A stretch of DNA of 64,000 nucleotides from Paracoccus xiamenensis (GCF_011308835.1 NZ_JAAOHY010000011.1:1-64000); one strand, 5' to 3'; counted from the stretch's first letter, positions 6,329 to 15,766 are shown. The notes: generated from the letters alone by a model not told the origin. Numbers and translations are program-made.

Positions 6329-8469
6329 CCCTGCGTTTTCGCTTCTCGAACTCCGACATGATCACCACGGCAGGCGTCGCCATGCGCCCGCTAGAAATCG
6401 ATGACAAAGGCGGCACCTTCGAGCGCGTCGGCCAGCCGGGAATTACTGAGGCGTTTTCCCACCAAGAGCTCGCCGAGATGATGCGTCGGCCGGACACGAC
6501 CTACTTTGCCGGGTATTTTGATCGAGCCACCCAAGAGGCCCATCGCGATAAACCTGTGCAGGTCATCAGCGAACTGTCGGAAAAGACCGCACGGCTGGTG
6601 ATCTGGCGGAAGGCCGCCTGTGACGCCTTCCTGGCTCTCGAAGCTGCGGGCCTCGTCAAACGCACTCAGCGGGCCTATGAGCAGGCCAAAGCGCAGCTCG
6701 CATCAGTGACGGCCAGGCTCGTTGGTGAAGGCGCAGCGGCCTTTGCTAAGATACGACCGGGTAAGGAAATAAAAACTCGCAAGCTGCCGGGAAGCCGGAC
6801 AGTCTTGCAGTGGGTCCGCTCCTATCAGGCTGCAGGCTACTCTGCACTTTCGCTCACTCCGGCCACTCACCTATCCGGCAATCGGAGTCGGCGCTGGTGT
6901 CCAAAGGCGGAAGCCCTGATGAACCAGGTCATCGAGATTTACGCCGACACGCAGCAACCAACCAAAGTCCAGTCTATTCAGGAGACTCGGGCACTGTTCT
7001 CCGAAGAGAACGCGCGCAGAGCCAGCGCGGGGGCAACGCCGCTCACGATCCCCTCTGCCTCCAGCGTTAAACGCCGATTGGACTCGGCCGACCCATTCTA
7101 CGTCTGCGCAAAACGACATGGCGCGTCTGCGGCCGCCAGGAAATTTGCCATGAGCAGCAACGGTCCCGATGTCGTGCGCCCCATGGAGCGGGTCGAGATG
7201 GATGAAAACAAGCTCGACGTCATATCGTTACTGACGCTGACAGGCATCTGGGAGCACCTGCCGCCGGATCGGCAGAAGAAATTCGAGACAGGGCGGCGCT
7301 GGATGTATCTTGCGATCGACTGCGCCACGAAATGTGTCGTCTCGATGCGACTGGCTGACAATCCGAACTCGGAAGATGCGATCCGTGCGCTGCGGCAGAT
7401 TTTCGAGGACAAGACCCCACTGGCCCAGGCAGCCGAATGCGAAAGCACATGGCATCATCGTGGCGGGATCGGAACACTTGTGACCGACATGGGGCCTGCC
7501 TTCGTCTCGGATGCCTTCCAGGCCACGGTAGCGTCGCTTGGGGTCACGTCGCATTTGCCGCCAGCTGGAATTCCCTGGATGCGGGGGCACGTCGAGTCCT
7601 TCTTCCGCACTCTCGGGCATCAGCTCATGCCGCTGCTGGCAGGCCGGACTTTCTTCGACACTGTTGATCGCGGCGACTACCCTTCAGAAATGCTCGCCTG
7701 TCTTTGCGACGACGATCTGATCAAGGTCCTGCTGACCTATGTCGTTGATATCTATCACAACCAGCCACACGGCTCGCTGAAAGGGGAAACCCCGAATGCC
7801 GCTTGGAAGCGGCTGGTGGCTGAACACGGGACGCCCCCGGTGCCGGATGGTTTGACCCTCAGGAAGGCATTCGGCAGGCCGATGCCCCGGAAGCTCAACG
7901 ACGAGGGCGTACTGTTCTCGGGGCTTAGCTATAGCTGCGAGGCGCTGCGGGAAGCCTATCTGCACTCCCCCATACGGGAGGTGGAAATCAGGGTCGATCT
8001 GCAGGACATCGGGTGGATCGCCGTCAAGGTCGGAGCCACTTGGTATCCTGCCCTCGCCAATCAACCCGGCTTTGAGGGCGTGAGCTTCGATGAGCTGCGC
8101 GAGGGCATCCGGGCCGTTCGTCACGCACATGCGCGTGCTGCGAAGTTGGACGCGCCCAAGGTCCAGCGGGCTATCGCGCGGATATCGGACGCGAACCGCC
8201 ACGCATTCGCGCTGCGCGCCCTGACACCTTTCCATGTGACCGACGTGGACGTCGCCCGCGCAGATGCTGCACTGCACTATCCGCTCCGCTCTGATGAGCA
8301 GCGGTTGGGATACATGCCGCCGAGCAACGACCTGCTCAATGACGCAATCTCCATTACTCCGCCAACGGACACATCTCGGAAGCCGGACAGCGACGATAAC
8401 GGGCCGATCTCCGAGCGTCGAACGAGACGCAAGAACCGCAGACGCTGGGGGTTCAATGATGGGAAATGA
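6325..8469 (+). CDS. tniA: Transposase TniA/TnsB (DDE, rve superfamily)
   Basis: This 714-residue protein is the strand-transfer transposase of a Tn7/Tn5053-like element. The catalytic triad is visible: Asp293 (VEMDENKLDV), Asp388 (LVTDMGPAF) and Glu424 (RGHVESFFR), giving the DX35E spacing of the integrase core. The N-terminal 280 residues hold HTH-like end-binding regions, and the C-terminal part is a Mu-type beta-barrel plus an ATPase-interacting tail. The start ATG overlaps the stop of the TnsA-like gene by four bases, and its end overlaps tniB by 14 bases, so the genes form one translational unit. The length and all key residues look intact. Confidence 0.95.
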   Translation: MTLRFRFSNSDMITTAGVAMRPLEIDDKGGTFERVGQPGITEAFSHQELAEMMRRPDTTYFAGYFDRATQEAHRDKPVQVISELSEKTARLVIWRKAACDAFLALEAAGLVKRTQRAYEQAKAQLASVTARLVGEGAAAFAKIRPGKEIKTRKLPGSRTVLQWVRSYQAAGYSALSLTPATHLSGNRSRRWCPKAEALMNQVIEIYADTQQPTKVQSIQETRALFSEENARRASAGATPLTIPSASSVKRRLDSADPFYVCAKRHGASAAARKFAMSSNGPDVVRPMERVEMDENKLDVISLLTLTGIWEHLPPDRQKKFETGRRWMYLAIDCATKCVVSMRLADNPNSEDAIRALRQIFEDKTPLAQAAECESTWHHRGGIGTLVTDMGPAFVSDAFQATVASLGVTSHLPPAGIPWMRGHVESFFRTLGHQLMPLLAGRTFFDTVDRGDYPSEMLACLCDDDLIKVLLTYVVDIYHNQPHGSLKGETPNAAWKRLVAEHGTPPVPDGLTLRKAFGRPMPRKLNDEGVLFSGLSYSCEALREAYLHSPIREVEIRVDLQDIGWIAVKVGATWYPALANQPGFEGVSFDELREGIRAVRHAHARAAKLDAPKVQRAIARISDANRHAFALRALTPFHVTDVDVARADAALHYPLRSDEQRLGYMPPSNDLLNDAISITPPTDTSRKPDSDDNGPISERRTRRKNRRRWGFNDGK

Positions 8470-9412
8470 TCTGATCACCCAAGCGGCACAACGGGTCGCT
8501 GAATTGAAGGCATATTTCGTCGATCACGAGCGCTTCGTTCCACTGGCAGAAGGGTTCTCCATCCTTGCGGAGAAAAGGCTCGTAGACATCCAGACCGACC
8601 GTATCAGCGAGGCGCAAGGGCTTGCCCTGTCCGGGCACTCCGGGGCCGGGAAAAGCGCGGCAATCACACATCTTCTTGCCCAAGAAAGGCAGAGGCTGGC
8701 CGATCAGGGATACGGAGATTCAACCATCATCAGCTTGCGGGGGCCATCACCCGCAACACTGAAATTCGTCGGGCAGATGCTGCTTCGGGCGCTCGGCTAC
8801 CCCATCGGTGCCGATCGCCATGCCTGGTACATCTGGGACCTGGTCCAACATCACCTCAAGGAGCGGCGTGTCCTGTTCGTGCATCTCGACGAGGCGCAGG
8901 ACCTAGCGTCGCGGGGGACCAAGCACGAGCTGGATTCAGTGACATCCATGCTGAAGACGCTGATGACGGACCCGGAATGGCCAGTCGGGATCATTCTGTT
9001 GGGCACAAACGAGTTGGAAGACATCCTCAACCACGACCACCAGCTCGCTCGACGCATGAGGACCGTTCGGTTCGAGAGCCTATCCCCTGCCGCATATGGT
9101 GATGATATTCTCGACCTGCTCGAGAACTACTGTGAACTGGCGCAGCTCGGACCAGAGGATGACGTTCTGGATTTATCCCACGGCGAACGCGTGGTCCATG
9201 CTGCCGCAAACCAGTTCGGCATCGCCATCGTCCTGATCCTCGACGCCATCGAGGATGCCTATCTGCATGGCCAGAAGACACTGAACCGGCACAATTTCAT
9301 CAGGGCGTACCATCGGCGGACCTCCTGCGATGCCGAGTTCAACCCGTTTGTCGTTCCGGATTTCATGCGCATCAACGCCCGTCAGGTGTTTTCTCGGGAG
9401 AACCGCACATGA
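8456..9412 (+). CDS. tniB: Transposition AAA+ ATPase TniB/TnsC
   Basis: The start is ATG 8456 (or 8459), inside the end of tniA, giving 318 residues. Walker A is GHSGAGKS (60-67) and Walker B is FVHLDEAQD (141-149, with Asp147 and Glu148 close to the motif centre). A later motif, GTNEL, fits sensor I. TniB/TnsC forms filaments on target DNA and links the TniQ target selector to the transposase. The stop overlaps the tniQ start as ATGA. Confidence 0.92.
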   Translation: MMGNDLITQAAQRVAELKAYFVDHERFVPLAEGFSILAEKRLVDIQTDRISEAQGLALSGHSGAGKSAAITHLLAQERQRLADQGYGDSTIISLRGPSPATLKFVGQMLLRALGYPIGADRHAWYIWDLVQHHLKERRVLFVHLDEAQDLASRGTKHELDSVTSMLKTLMTDPEWPVGIILLGTNELEDILNHDHQLARRMRTVRFESLSPAAYGDDILDLLENYCELAQLGPEDDVLDLSHGERVVHAAANQFGIAIVLILDAIEDAYLHGQKTLNRHNFIRAYHRRTSCDAEFNPFVVPDFMRINARQVFSRENRT

Positions 9413-11202
9413 TGTTTTCGACCGTCAAGCCGTTGCCCTTAAATGTAAAATACCAGAACGGAGAATCCGCAACCTCTCTCGCATCCCGCTTGGCACGTCG
9501 CAACGGCGTGTCAGGCATGGCCATGTTTCTGTCGGACTTCGGGATCGACTATTTGAAACTATCCAATGGCGATCAAGAGGATTGCGCCCGATTGGCTTCA
9601 CTTGCCGGTGTCGATCAGGCGAAACTGCATCGCCACACGCCTGCGCTAGTCTCTCCTGGCTGGTTCCGGTTGGGCATGGAGGAGATCAAGTTCACGGCCT
9701 TCAGCCGAACCGCTCTCAAAGGCTGCCCGCAATGCCTGCAAGACGCCTCAAACCAAAACGATGCTGCGCATTTCGGCCTATGGCAGTTGACCTCAATCCG
9801 CACCTGCTGCTTGCACGGCTGCTACCTCACTCCGTTGCCCACGTCGTCTGGGACGCGAGAGCGGTTCGACGTCATCAAGCTGACCTCTGGCTTTTCACCA
9901 CCAGAACCCCAAATCGCGAACGATCAGGACCTTTTGTTCGAGTGCTACCTAAGAAACAGGATCGAGAAAGGGCCTGCGAAGACGTGGCTCGACCGGTTGC
10001 CCTTCCATGTTGCGGCGCAGACGTGCGAGGGCTTCGGGCTCCTGCTGACCCTTGGCCCGAAAGCCCGGCGAGAAACAGTGACGCCGGCGGAATGGGCGGC
10101 TGCAGGCACTGCTGGTTATGATGTCCTGCGTCATGGGCCAGACGCGTTCCGGCAGAAGTTGAAGGATATCCAAAAGGCTCATCCGGTCGACAACACCCTC
10201 TACCGGACCCGCTATCGCGTCTTCTTCGAGTGGCTGCGCCACCGTGACGACGACCCTCAGTTCGATGTGATCCGTGATCTGGTGCGAGAATTCATCTTCC
10301 GCAACTTTCCGATCTCCGAAGGCTACATCGTTCTGGGCCAGCCTTGCCCGGAACAATACGTTCATTCGCTTTCGACGGCGCGCTCGCGCTATGGCATGTC
10401 CGGCTGGAAGTTGGCGCGTCGCCTAGCCTCGATGGGACTCGCAGAGAGAAAAACATCAGGGCAGGGTTTCGTGCTGACTGGCTATGTTCCCACGGAAATC
10501 ATCAATGACATCGCGACCGATTTCGATGACCTCCTGAACGCCGCCGATGCAGGAAAACACCTTGGCGTCGAGCGTTTCATGATGACCAAGCTGACGAAGC
10601 CCGGGCTGGTTGAGAAGTACTTCGACGAAAAGAATGCCTCGCCGATGTATCATCCACGCGATCTCGATGGGTTCCTTGGGAAGCTGCGGGCGCGCGTCGA
10701 GCGCCCCAAATCGGAGGACCTACTCGACATTGCGACGGCATCGCATCGTGTCCGCATACCGACCGAGCGCGTGGTCGAAATCATTCTGAGAAACCGCCTT
10801 CCGCTGCATGCGGTCGACCCTGCCACCACGCGTTTCCCGGATTTCCGCGTGTCGCTCGCCGTGCTACGGGAGGTCATCGCTACCGATCACCATGGAGCCG
10901 TTCGGCCGACCCGGGCCGCGAAGATCCTCGGTATCAATATCCGGACGATCCGCAGTCTGATGGACACGGGCGTTCTGAAATCTTGCGACATAGAGGAGCT
11001 GAAGAGCGGCCGAATGCGACGGTACGTCTGCGCCAAGTCGATGGAGCGGTTTTCCAAGAGTCACATCTCGGTGGTCGAACTGGCGACGAAGAGCGGGCGG
11101 CTGCCAGGCGTAGAGGCCGTGATCCAACTTGATCGCGGGGCGAAGCCGCTACCGTTGGAGCCACGCGCCAACATGATTTTCAGGCGAAACGACGTTCTCT
11201 AA
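9409..11202 (+). CDS. tniQ: Target-selection protein TniQ/TnsD-like
   Basis: This is a 597-residue protein with an N-terminal TniQ domain. The paired cysteines CPQC (after TALKG) and the CCLHGCYLTPLP motif form the zinc-binding part. The remaining 400 residues include HTH-like segments near the C-terminus (RAAKILGINIRTIRSLMDTG). Its length is closer to TnsD-like site selectors than to short TniQ proteins of Tn5053 or CRISPR-associated elements (about 400). This suggests targeting of a specific site through its C-terminal DNA-binding part, but no target site could be identified. It is the last gene of the operon and is followed by an intrinsic terminator. Confidence 0.9.
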   Translation: MMFSTVKPLPLNVKYQNGESATSLASRLARRNGVSGMAMFLSDFGIDYLKLSNGDQEDCARLASLAGVDQAKLHRHTPALVSPGWFRLGMEEIKFTAFSRTALKGCPQCLQDASNQNDAAHFGLWQLTSIRTCCLHGCYLTPLPTSSGTRERFDVIKLTSGFSPPEPQIANDQDLLFECYLRNRIEKGPAKTWLDRLPFHVAAQTCEGFGLLLTLGPKARRETVTPAEWAAAGTAGYDVLRHGPDAFRQKLKDIQKAHPVDNTLYRTRYRVFFEWLRHRDDDPQFDVIRDLVREFIFRNFPISEGYIVLGQPCPEQYVHSLSTARSRYGMSGWKLARRLASMGLAERKTSGQGFVLTGYVPTEIINDIATDFDDLLNAADAGKHLGVERFMMTKLTKPGLVEKYFDEKNASPMYHPRDLDGFLGKLRARVERPKSEDLLDIATASHRVRIPTERVVEIILRNRLPLHAVDPATTRFPDFRVSLAVLREVIATDHHGAVRPTRAAKILGINIRTIRSLMDTGVLKSCDIEELKSGRMRRYVCAKSMERFSKSHISVVELATKSGRLPGVEAVIQLDRGAKPLPLEPRANMIFRRNDVL

Positions 11203-11733
11203 ATCATTAGTCAAAGGAAGCCGGCCACTGCGCCGGCTTTTTTCATGTGCGGTCAGAGGCAACCTTATCTGACGAAAAAAGCAGGTTCAGTTCAGCATCG
11301 AGATTTTGGGGCGCTGAATTCAAAAGGAAATTTTGGCACGCAGAGGCAGAACTTTGTGACGCTTCCCATCTCCATGTGAAGATGAAAGTCCTTCCTCATC
11401 AAATGTTTAGGATGCTGCCCAGATCGAGCAGAGACCGTTTTGGCGACAGCATACCATAAATGCCGGCCAGCAACTGCCGAATGATCCACAGGTGCTGAAA
11501 CAAGGCACTGTCTGCGTGAAAAGACCGTCACCGCGGCGTCGCGGCTGGATCGGAGATTGGCCAACCTTTCCCGGCCGGTGTCCTAGATCGACCTCAAATC
11601 AGATGCGATCTGCGATGGTGCGTCGTTGAGATCCGTCCTGCGTACCGTCACATGCACTTACCTGTCCGCGTTCTGCCCACTGTCATTCAGCGTGTCGGTG
11701 TCGTATCACTGACAAAACGATTCAGGACAAGTA
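11203..11733. other. Non-coding flank with candidate transposase-binding repeats
   Basis: No gene was recognised. After the terminator there are two related 21-base segments in direct orientation, both starting CAGAGGCA and ending TGACG (11254-11274 and 11341-11361), sharing 15 of 21 positions. Tn7-like ends carry several such TnsB sites, so the right end of the element may lie here, but no terminal TGT/ACA with target duplication could be fixed. CGCTGAAT at 11312-11319 is the reverse complement of ATTCAGCG at 4257-4264, too short to prove anything. Confidence 0.4.
11219..11243 (+). terminator. Intrinsic terminator of the transposition operon
   Basis: AGCCGGC (11219-11225) and GCCGGCT (11232-11238) form a 7-bp GC-rich stem with a 6-base loop, ending in six T residues (11238-11243), 16 bases after the tniQ stop. 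Confidence 0.85.
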
Positions 11734-12012
11734 ATGCGACCTCATTTTGCTGCTCTCATCGCCCTCACGCTCGCGGCCGGATGCACGACCGGTGCCGGCA
11801 CGGTCGTCAAGGGCGCCGGACCAGATGATCTGCTGAAGCTTCGCGAAGGTCCGAGCCTCGACCACAAGATCATCATCGGACTGCCGGACGGAACGCGCCT
11901 TACCCGTCAAGGCTGCGTGGAAAATAATGGCAAGGTCTGGTGCAGAGTCTTCCTGACCGACAAGCCCAGTGTCTCGGGCTTTGTTTCGGCGGAATATCTG
12001 GCGCATCGCTGA
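11734..12012 (+). CDS. Small SH3-domain lipoprotein
   Basis: The 92-residue protein starts at ATG 11734 after AGGA. It has a lipoprotein signal with lipobox LAAGC (cysteine at residue 17), so it should be anchored in the inner or outer membrane. The mature part follows a bacterial SH3 pattern (LLKLREGPSLDHKIIIGLPDG, and GKVWCRVF). Such domains often bind peptidoglycan or other cell-wall ligands. It stands alone, with no obvious operon partner. Confidence 0.8.
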   Translation: MRPHFAALIALTLAAGCTTGAGTVVKGAGPDDLLKLREGPSLDHKIIIGLPDGTRLTRQGCVENNGKVWCRVFLTDKPSVSGFVSAEYLAHR

Positions 12013-12232
12013 CAGCGAAACCCGGCCTGACCTGCGACCGCCGTTTGGACCCCCCGTAGGAAATCCTATGGGGTGATTGTTCAGGAGGGCGGCGCGGGTC
12101 TGAACCGTTCGTCAGCGTGACAGCTGGGTTGCTTCCAATCGCGCCCCGAGCAAGGCCTCCGCTGGCCATGGTCATGGAAACGACATTGCTAAGCTGAACC
12201 AGTGCTTTTGGATGGTTCGTTTAATGCAATTA

Positions 12233-12560
12233 TCATTGCGGCAGCATCTGCATAGGCCTAATCGGCCGCCTCGTCAGCATCGAGTGACTGAAGCGGCGAA
12301 CCACATTCGCGGATTCGGAAAAGATCTCCGGGTTCGGCTCGTCATCATGCTGGACCATGACGACGTCGACATCGTGCAGTTCGGCATCCGGGCGAACCCT
12401 TGCGAGAATAGACGCTGGTGTTCCGTCTCGGCCATGAAACGGGCCGCCCAGAGCACTCGCTCGCCATCCCATGCGCGGCTATCGTCCATCCATTCATCAA
12501 ACTGATCCTGAGCTCGATTCTGGTGGCGGCCTGCGAAGTCTTTAAAACATTTGACAAAAA
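12233..12560 (-). pseudogene. Heme peroxidase-family remnant, frameshifted
   Basis: One minus frame encodes WDGERVLWAARFMAETEHQR, and a second frame continues with ARVRPDAELHDVDVVM and ANVVRRFSHSMLTRR. Joined in order, these resemble the central part of animal-type (peroxinectin-like) heme peroxidases, in which an AARF..TE.QHLVFEEFAR helix precedes a YRFGHSMLT segment. A frameshift lies at about 12380-12400 and both ends are missing. No intact gene exists. Identification rests on remembered motifs, so confidence is moderate. Confidence 0.45.
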
Positions 12561-12719
12561 TGAGTTTCTGCTGGCACATATTTAACGTACACTTGCGACA
12601 GATAAGCTACGCCGGCCACACTGACCTCGAAAATTTGGCCGATTTTTGACCGGTCGCGAAATGCGATCACGATGCTTGCGTTATCCGATATATGTGCAAA
12701 ACAACCGAAGGTGTTCGAA

Positions 12720-13529
12720 TTGACCATTCTGCTCCGCCTGGCGCGATGCACGAGCATCTTTTTACTCGCAATCCCCAGCACTGTCGCAGCACAGGACAAA
12801 GAACTCGCCAAGCAGCTTACAAATCCCGTGGCCTCGCTGGTAAGTGTGCCATTTCAGCTGAACCATGACAGCGGTTACGGACCGAATGACGGAAGCCGGA
12901 TCGTGCTGAATGTCCAGCCCGTCATTCCGTTCAAAATCAACGACGAATGGAACTTGATTTCGCGAACCATTATTACGATTGTCCGGCAGAATGATATCGT
13001 TGGATCCTCGGGAACGCAGTTTGGACTTGGCGACACCGTACAAAGCCTGTTCCTCTCTCCTTCGAAGCCCGGTTCGAACGGCGTTATCTGGGGCGCCGGG
13101 GTTGTCCTTCTGCTGCCGACGGCAACCGAACCCGAACTTGGCGGAGACAAATGGGGGGCCGGCCCGACTGGTGTCGTCCTAAGGCAGAGCGGCCCATGGA
13201 CTTATGGCGTGCTGGCAAATCACATCTGGTCTTTTGCAGGCTCTGACGATGCAGCGGACGTGAATGCAACCTTTCTGCAGACCTTCCTGACCTATACCAC
13301 TGAAGATTCATGGACTTTCGCCCTCAATACGGAATCGACCTATGACTGGGAGAGCGAACAATGGTCGGTACCGGTCAACTTCATGGTCAATAAGCTTGTC
13401 AACATGAACGGCCAGCCGGTCAGTTTTCAGGCGGGCATCAGATATTGGGCAGACGGACCCGAGGGCGGCCCCGAAGGTTTCGGGGCAAGGGCCGGGGCAA
13501 CGCTGCTTTTCCCCAAATCACCCGGGTAG
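12720..13529 (+). CDS. Putative outer-membrane transport protein (phenol MetA-like)
   Basis: TTG 12720 is chosen because GAAGG lies 8 bases upstream and the following residues form a clean signal peptide (ILLRLARCTSIFLLAIPSTVAAQ). An ATG at 12672 would put extra charged residues before it. The mature protein of about 245 residues has alternating hydrophobic strands typical of a beta-barrel, with motifs VSVPFQLNHDSGYGPNDG and ending in GATLLFPK. It resembles transporter-like barrel proteins near aromatic or lipid catabolism genes. The next gene encodes another barrel and starts 10 bases later, so the two form an operon. Confidence 0.7.
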   Translation: MTILLRLARCTSIFLLAIPSTVAAQDKELAKQLTNPVASLVSVPFQLNHDSGYGPNDGSRIVLNVQPVIPFKINDEWNLISRTIITIVRQNDIVGSSGTQFGLGDTVQSLFLSPSKPGSNGVIWGAGVVLLLPTATEPELGGDKWGAGPTGVVLRQSGPWTYGVLANHIWSFAGSDDAADVNATFLQTFLTYTTEDSWTFALNTESTYDWESEQWSVPVNFMVNKLVNMNGQPVSFQAGIRYWADGPEGGPEGFGARAGATLLFPKSPG

Positions 13530-13539
13530 GAGCCAAAGC

Positions 13540-14532
13540 ATGAACCAAGCAGCTTCGAAACATGTTCAGCCGCGCCCGCCGCTTTTCACCCGACAATTTC
13601 GTGCCGTAGCCTTTCTGACCGGCGCAGTCGTTGCGGCGGCCCCGACATTCGCCGCGGAAACAGGCGTTGGCTTCTACCTACTGGGCTCAAAGGGCCCCGG
13701 AGCGGGAATTGTCCCGCCGCCCGGCGTTTACGTTCAGAACGACCTGTATTTCTACTCCGGGTCAGCCGATGCAGACCGCCAATTTCCGGTTGGCGGAGAA
13801 ATCATTGCCGGTATTGACGCAAACGCCCAGATCAACTTGACTTCGGCGCTTTGGTCCACGCCTTGGCAGGTATTGGGCGGCAATGTCGCCTTTACGGCCA
13901 CCCTGCCCTTCGGCGCCCAAGATGTTTCTGCCTCTGCCTTCATTCCGGGCATCGGGCTTGGGCGTGCCGTCGACGACGACCTCTTCACGCTTGGCGATCC
14001 CGTTGCCGGCGCGATGATTGGCTGGCATTCGGGCAATCTGCATTGGAATGTGGGCACCCTGATCAATGTCCCGATCGGCAACTATCAGGAAGGCGAGATA
14101 GCCAACCTTTCGTTCAATCACTGGGGCGTTGACATTTCGGGCGCGGCGACCTGGCTTGATCCGACGACCGGACTGGACATCTCTGGGGCGGCAGGTTTTA
14201 CCTTCAACGCAGAAAACCCAGAAACCGACTATCGCACCGGAACAGAATTTCATGCCGAATGGGCGATTTCCAAGGCTGTGTCACAAGACCTCTCGTTGGG
14301 AATTATAGGATACTATTACAAGCAAATCTCTGGCGACAGCGGCGACGGCGCGCGCCTTGGCGATTTCAAGGGCCAGGTCGCGGCAATCGGCGGGACTGTC
14401 GGGTATAATTTCATGGCTGGCAGCACGCCGGTTTCGCTGCGTGCCAAGATCTACCGCGAATTTTCGGCCCGAAACCGATTGGAAGGAACCGCAGGGTATC
14501 TGACTGTTTCGGTGCCGCTAAACATAAGATAG
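13540..14532 (+). CDS. Outer-membrane protein, MetA-pathway-of-phenol-degradation type
   Basis: This 330-residue protein starts at ATG 13540 with AGGAG upstream. A Tat-less but long signal region (FRAVAFLTGAVVAAAPTFAA) is followed by GVGFYLLGSKGPGAGIVPPPGVYVQND, very like the Phenol_MetA_deg/SphA-type porins that import hydrophobic substrates. The barrel pattern continues to a terminal strand (TAGYLTVSVPLNIR). It is paired with the barrel gene upstream and may serve uptake of hydrophobic or aromatic compounds, but the substrate is unknown. Confidence 0.8.
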   Translation: MNQAASKHVQPRPPLFTRQFRAVAFLTGAVVAAAPTFAAETGVGFYLLGSKGPGAGIVPPPGVYVQNDLYFYSGSADADRQFPVGGEIIAGIDANAQINLTSALWSTPWQVLGGNVAFTATLPFGAQDVSASAFIPGIGLGRAVDDDLFTLGDPVAGAMIGWHSGNLHWNVGTLINVPIGNYQEGEIANLSFNHWGVDISGAATWLDPTTGLDISGAAGFTFNAENPETDYRTGTEFHAEWAISKAVSQDLSLGIIGYYYKQISGDSGDGARLGDFKGQVAAIGGTVGYNFMAGSTPVSLRAKIYREFSARNRLEGTAGYLTVSVPLNIR

Positions 14533-14563
14533 CACTTCTGCATACAGACCCCATCGTGCGGCG

Positions 14564-15631
14564 CTAAGTCAAAGAAATACTGTATTCGGCGGGTGTCATC
14601 CCGGAATGCTTGCGGAATGCCCGGGCGAAATGCGCTGACGAGGAGTACCCCAGCAACGAAGAGACTTGGCCGATCCTCATATTTCCATCACGCAAAAGCT
14701 CGCTCGCGCGTTGGCATTTCGTAAGTGTAACCAAATCGCGGAAAGAAAATCCTTCACGATTCAGCTCTCGCTGCAGTGTGCGCTTGCTGATATCCAGGGC
14801 GAATGCCGTGCGGTCCAGGTCTACACGCCCAGATAGAATTTGGGTTCGCAGATAGCATTTCACCGCGCCCATCAGGCTGTCACGCGTACAGGGTTCCAGC
14901 CTTTCGCGCGAAAGATCCTCAATCGTGACGGGCGGCAGGTTGGGCGTCCGTCTTTTAGCGGTAAGGTTGGCCGAAGGAAAAACAACACCAACTACCGGTC
15001 GATCAAACAGAACCGGACACCCGAAAATATCTTCGTATACAGGCGAATTTGCTGGCTTCGGAAAGTTCAGTTCGATCTGCGTCGGAACCCAGTCGTCTGA
15101 GATGTATTTTTTAACGATACTCAGAATGACGCCTGCCGTCCCAAACCCTTCGTGCTGATACCTGCTGTCCGTCGCATTGGTGCTGAAATAGCAGACTCTT
15201 GCAGATCCATTAGAAATCGAAAAATCCAACCTGTCACCGAAGCTATGATAACCGACGCTGCGTTTTGTACGTTCAAGCGCCTCGTGCAGCGTCTGCGCGC
15301 CCAGGACATAACCCGCCCATATGCGATAACGGTCGAAGCTTAGATACGGAACAAGGCGAAGTCCCAGATGATGTTCGCCGGCTTGTCGCGCGACGCTGTC
15401 GATGAATACGGTCAGCGTTCTGTGCGGAATAAAGCAATCATATCCTTCGATCCGATCTATTTCCAATCTTGCTGCCTGATTGGCGCGCTGCAGGACGCGG
15501 GATCCAAAATTTTCAGCGACGAATTGTGGAATACCTGACAGAACCTCGACGCAGATCAGCCCTGGACCAACGCGATTTTTACAGTTCGGCTGTTCGGCCA
15601 CTGGCGCAAAATGGGTGTTCGCGGGTGGCAT
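14564..15631 (-). CDS. AraC-family transcriptional regulator
   Basis: The 355-residue protein has an N-terminal ligand-binding region of the arabinose-binding type found in QhpR/OruR-like regulators. The C-terminal AraC double HTH is clear: FALDISKRTLQRELNREGFS, then IGQVSSLLGYSSSAHFARAF and KHSGMTPAEYS. It is transcribed divergently from the small barrel gene at 15767, with a 135-base shared control region, and convergently to the MetA-type gene. It probably controls one or both neighbours. The ligand is not apparent. Confidence 0.88.
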   Translation of the reverse strand: MPPANTHFAPVAEQPNCKNRVGPGLICVEVLSGIPQFVAENFGSRVLQRANQAARLEIDRIEGYDCFIPHRTLTVFIDSVARQAGEHHLGLRLVPYLSFDRYRIWAGYVLGAQTLHEALERTKRSVGYHSFGDRLDFSISNGSARVCYFSTNATDSRYQHEGFGTAGVILSIVKKYISDDWVPTQIELNFPKPANSPVYEDIFGCPVLFDRPVVGVVFPSANLTAKRRTPNLPPVTIEDLSRERLEPCTRDSLMGAVKCYLRTQILSGRVDLDRTAFALDISKRTLQRELNREGFSFRDLVTLTKCQRASELLRDGNMRIGQVSSLLGYSSSAHFARAFRKHSGMTPAEYSISLT

Positions 15632-15766
15632 GAAGTCCTCTAACTTAGCCGGTGCAAATTAGTCTAGAATCGTTCTCATGCTGCAATCAACTGCGCATGC
15701 GAAGATGTAAATCTTCACCATGGAGTTGGCGACAGTTTTCCCTGCACTCGCGAAAGGAACCTCAAT

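Noticed and set aside
6325-11202. CRISPR-associated transposon
   Set aside because: No Cascade or Cas12k gene and no array is near the tni genes, and TniQ is longer than the CRISPR-linked form.
4257-11319. ATTCAGCG at 4257-4264 and its reverse complement at 11312-11319 as element ends
   Set aside because: Eight bases are expected by chance at this distance, and no flanking duplication or TGT terminus supports them.
12049-12074. Hairpin-like ACCCC...GGGGT after the lipoprotein gene
   Set aside because: The stem is interrupted and no T run follows, so a terminator call is not supported.
12212-12505. A 97-codon plus-strand frame
   Set aside because: It lies opposite the peroxidase relic and shows no protein-like pattern.
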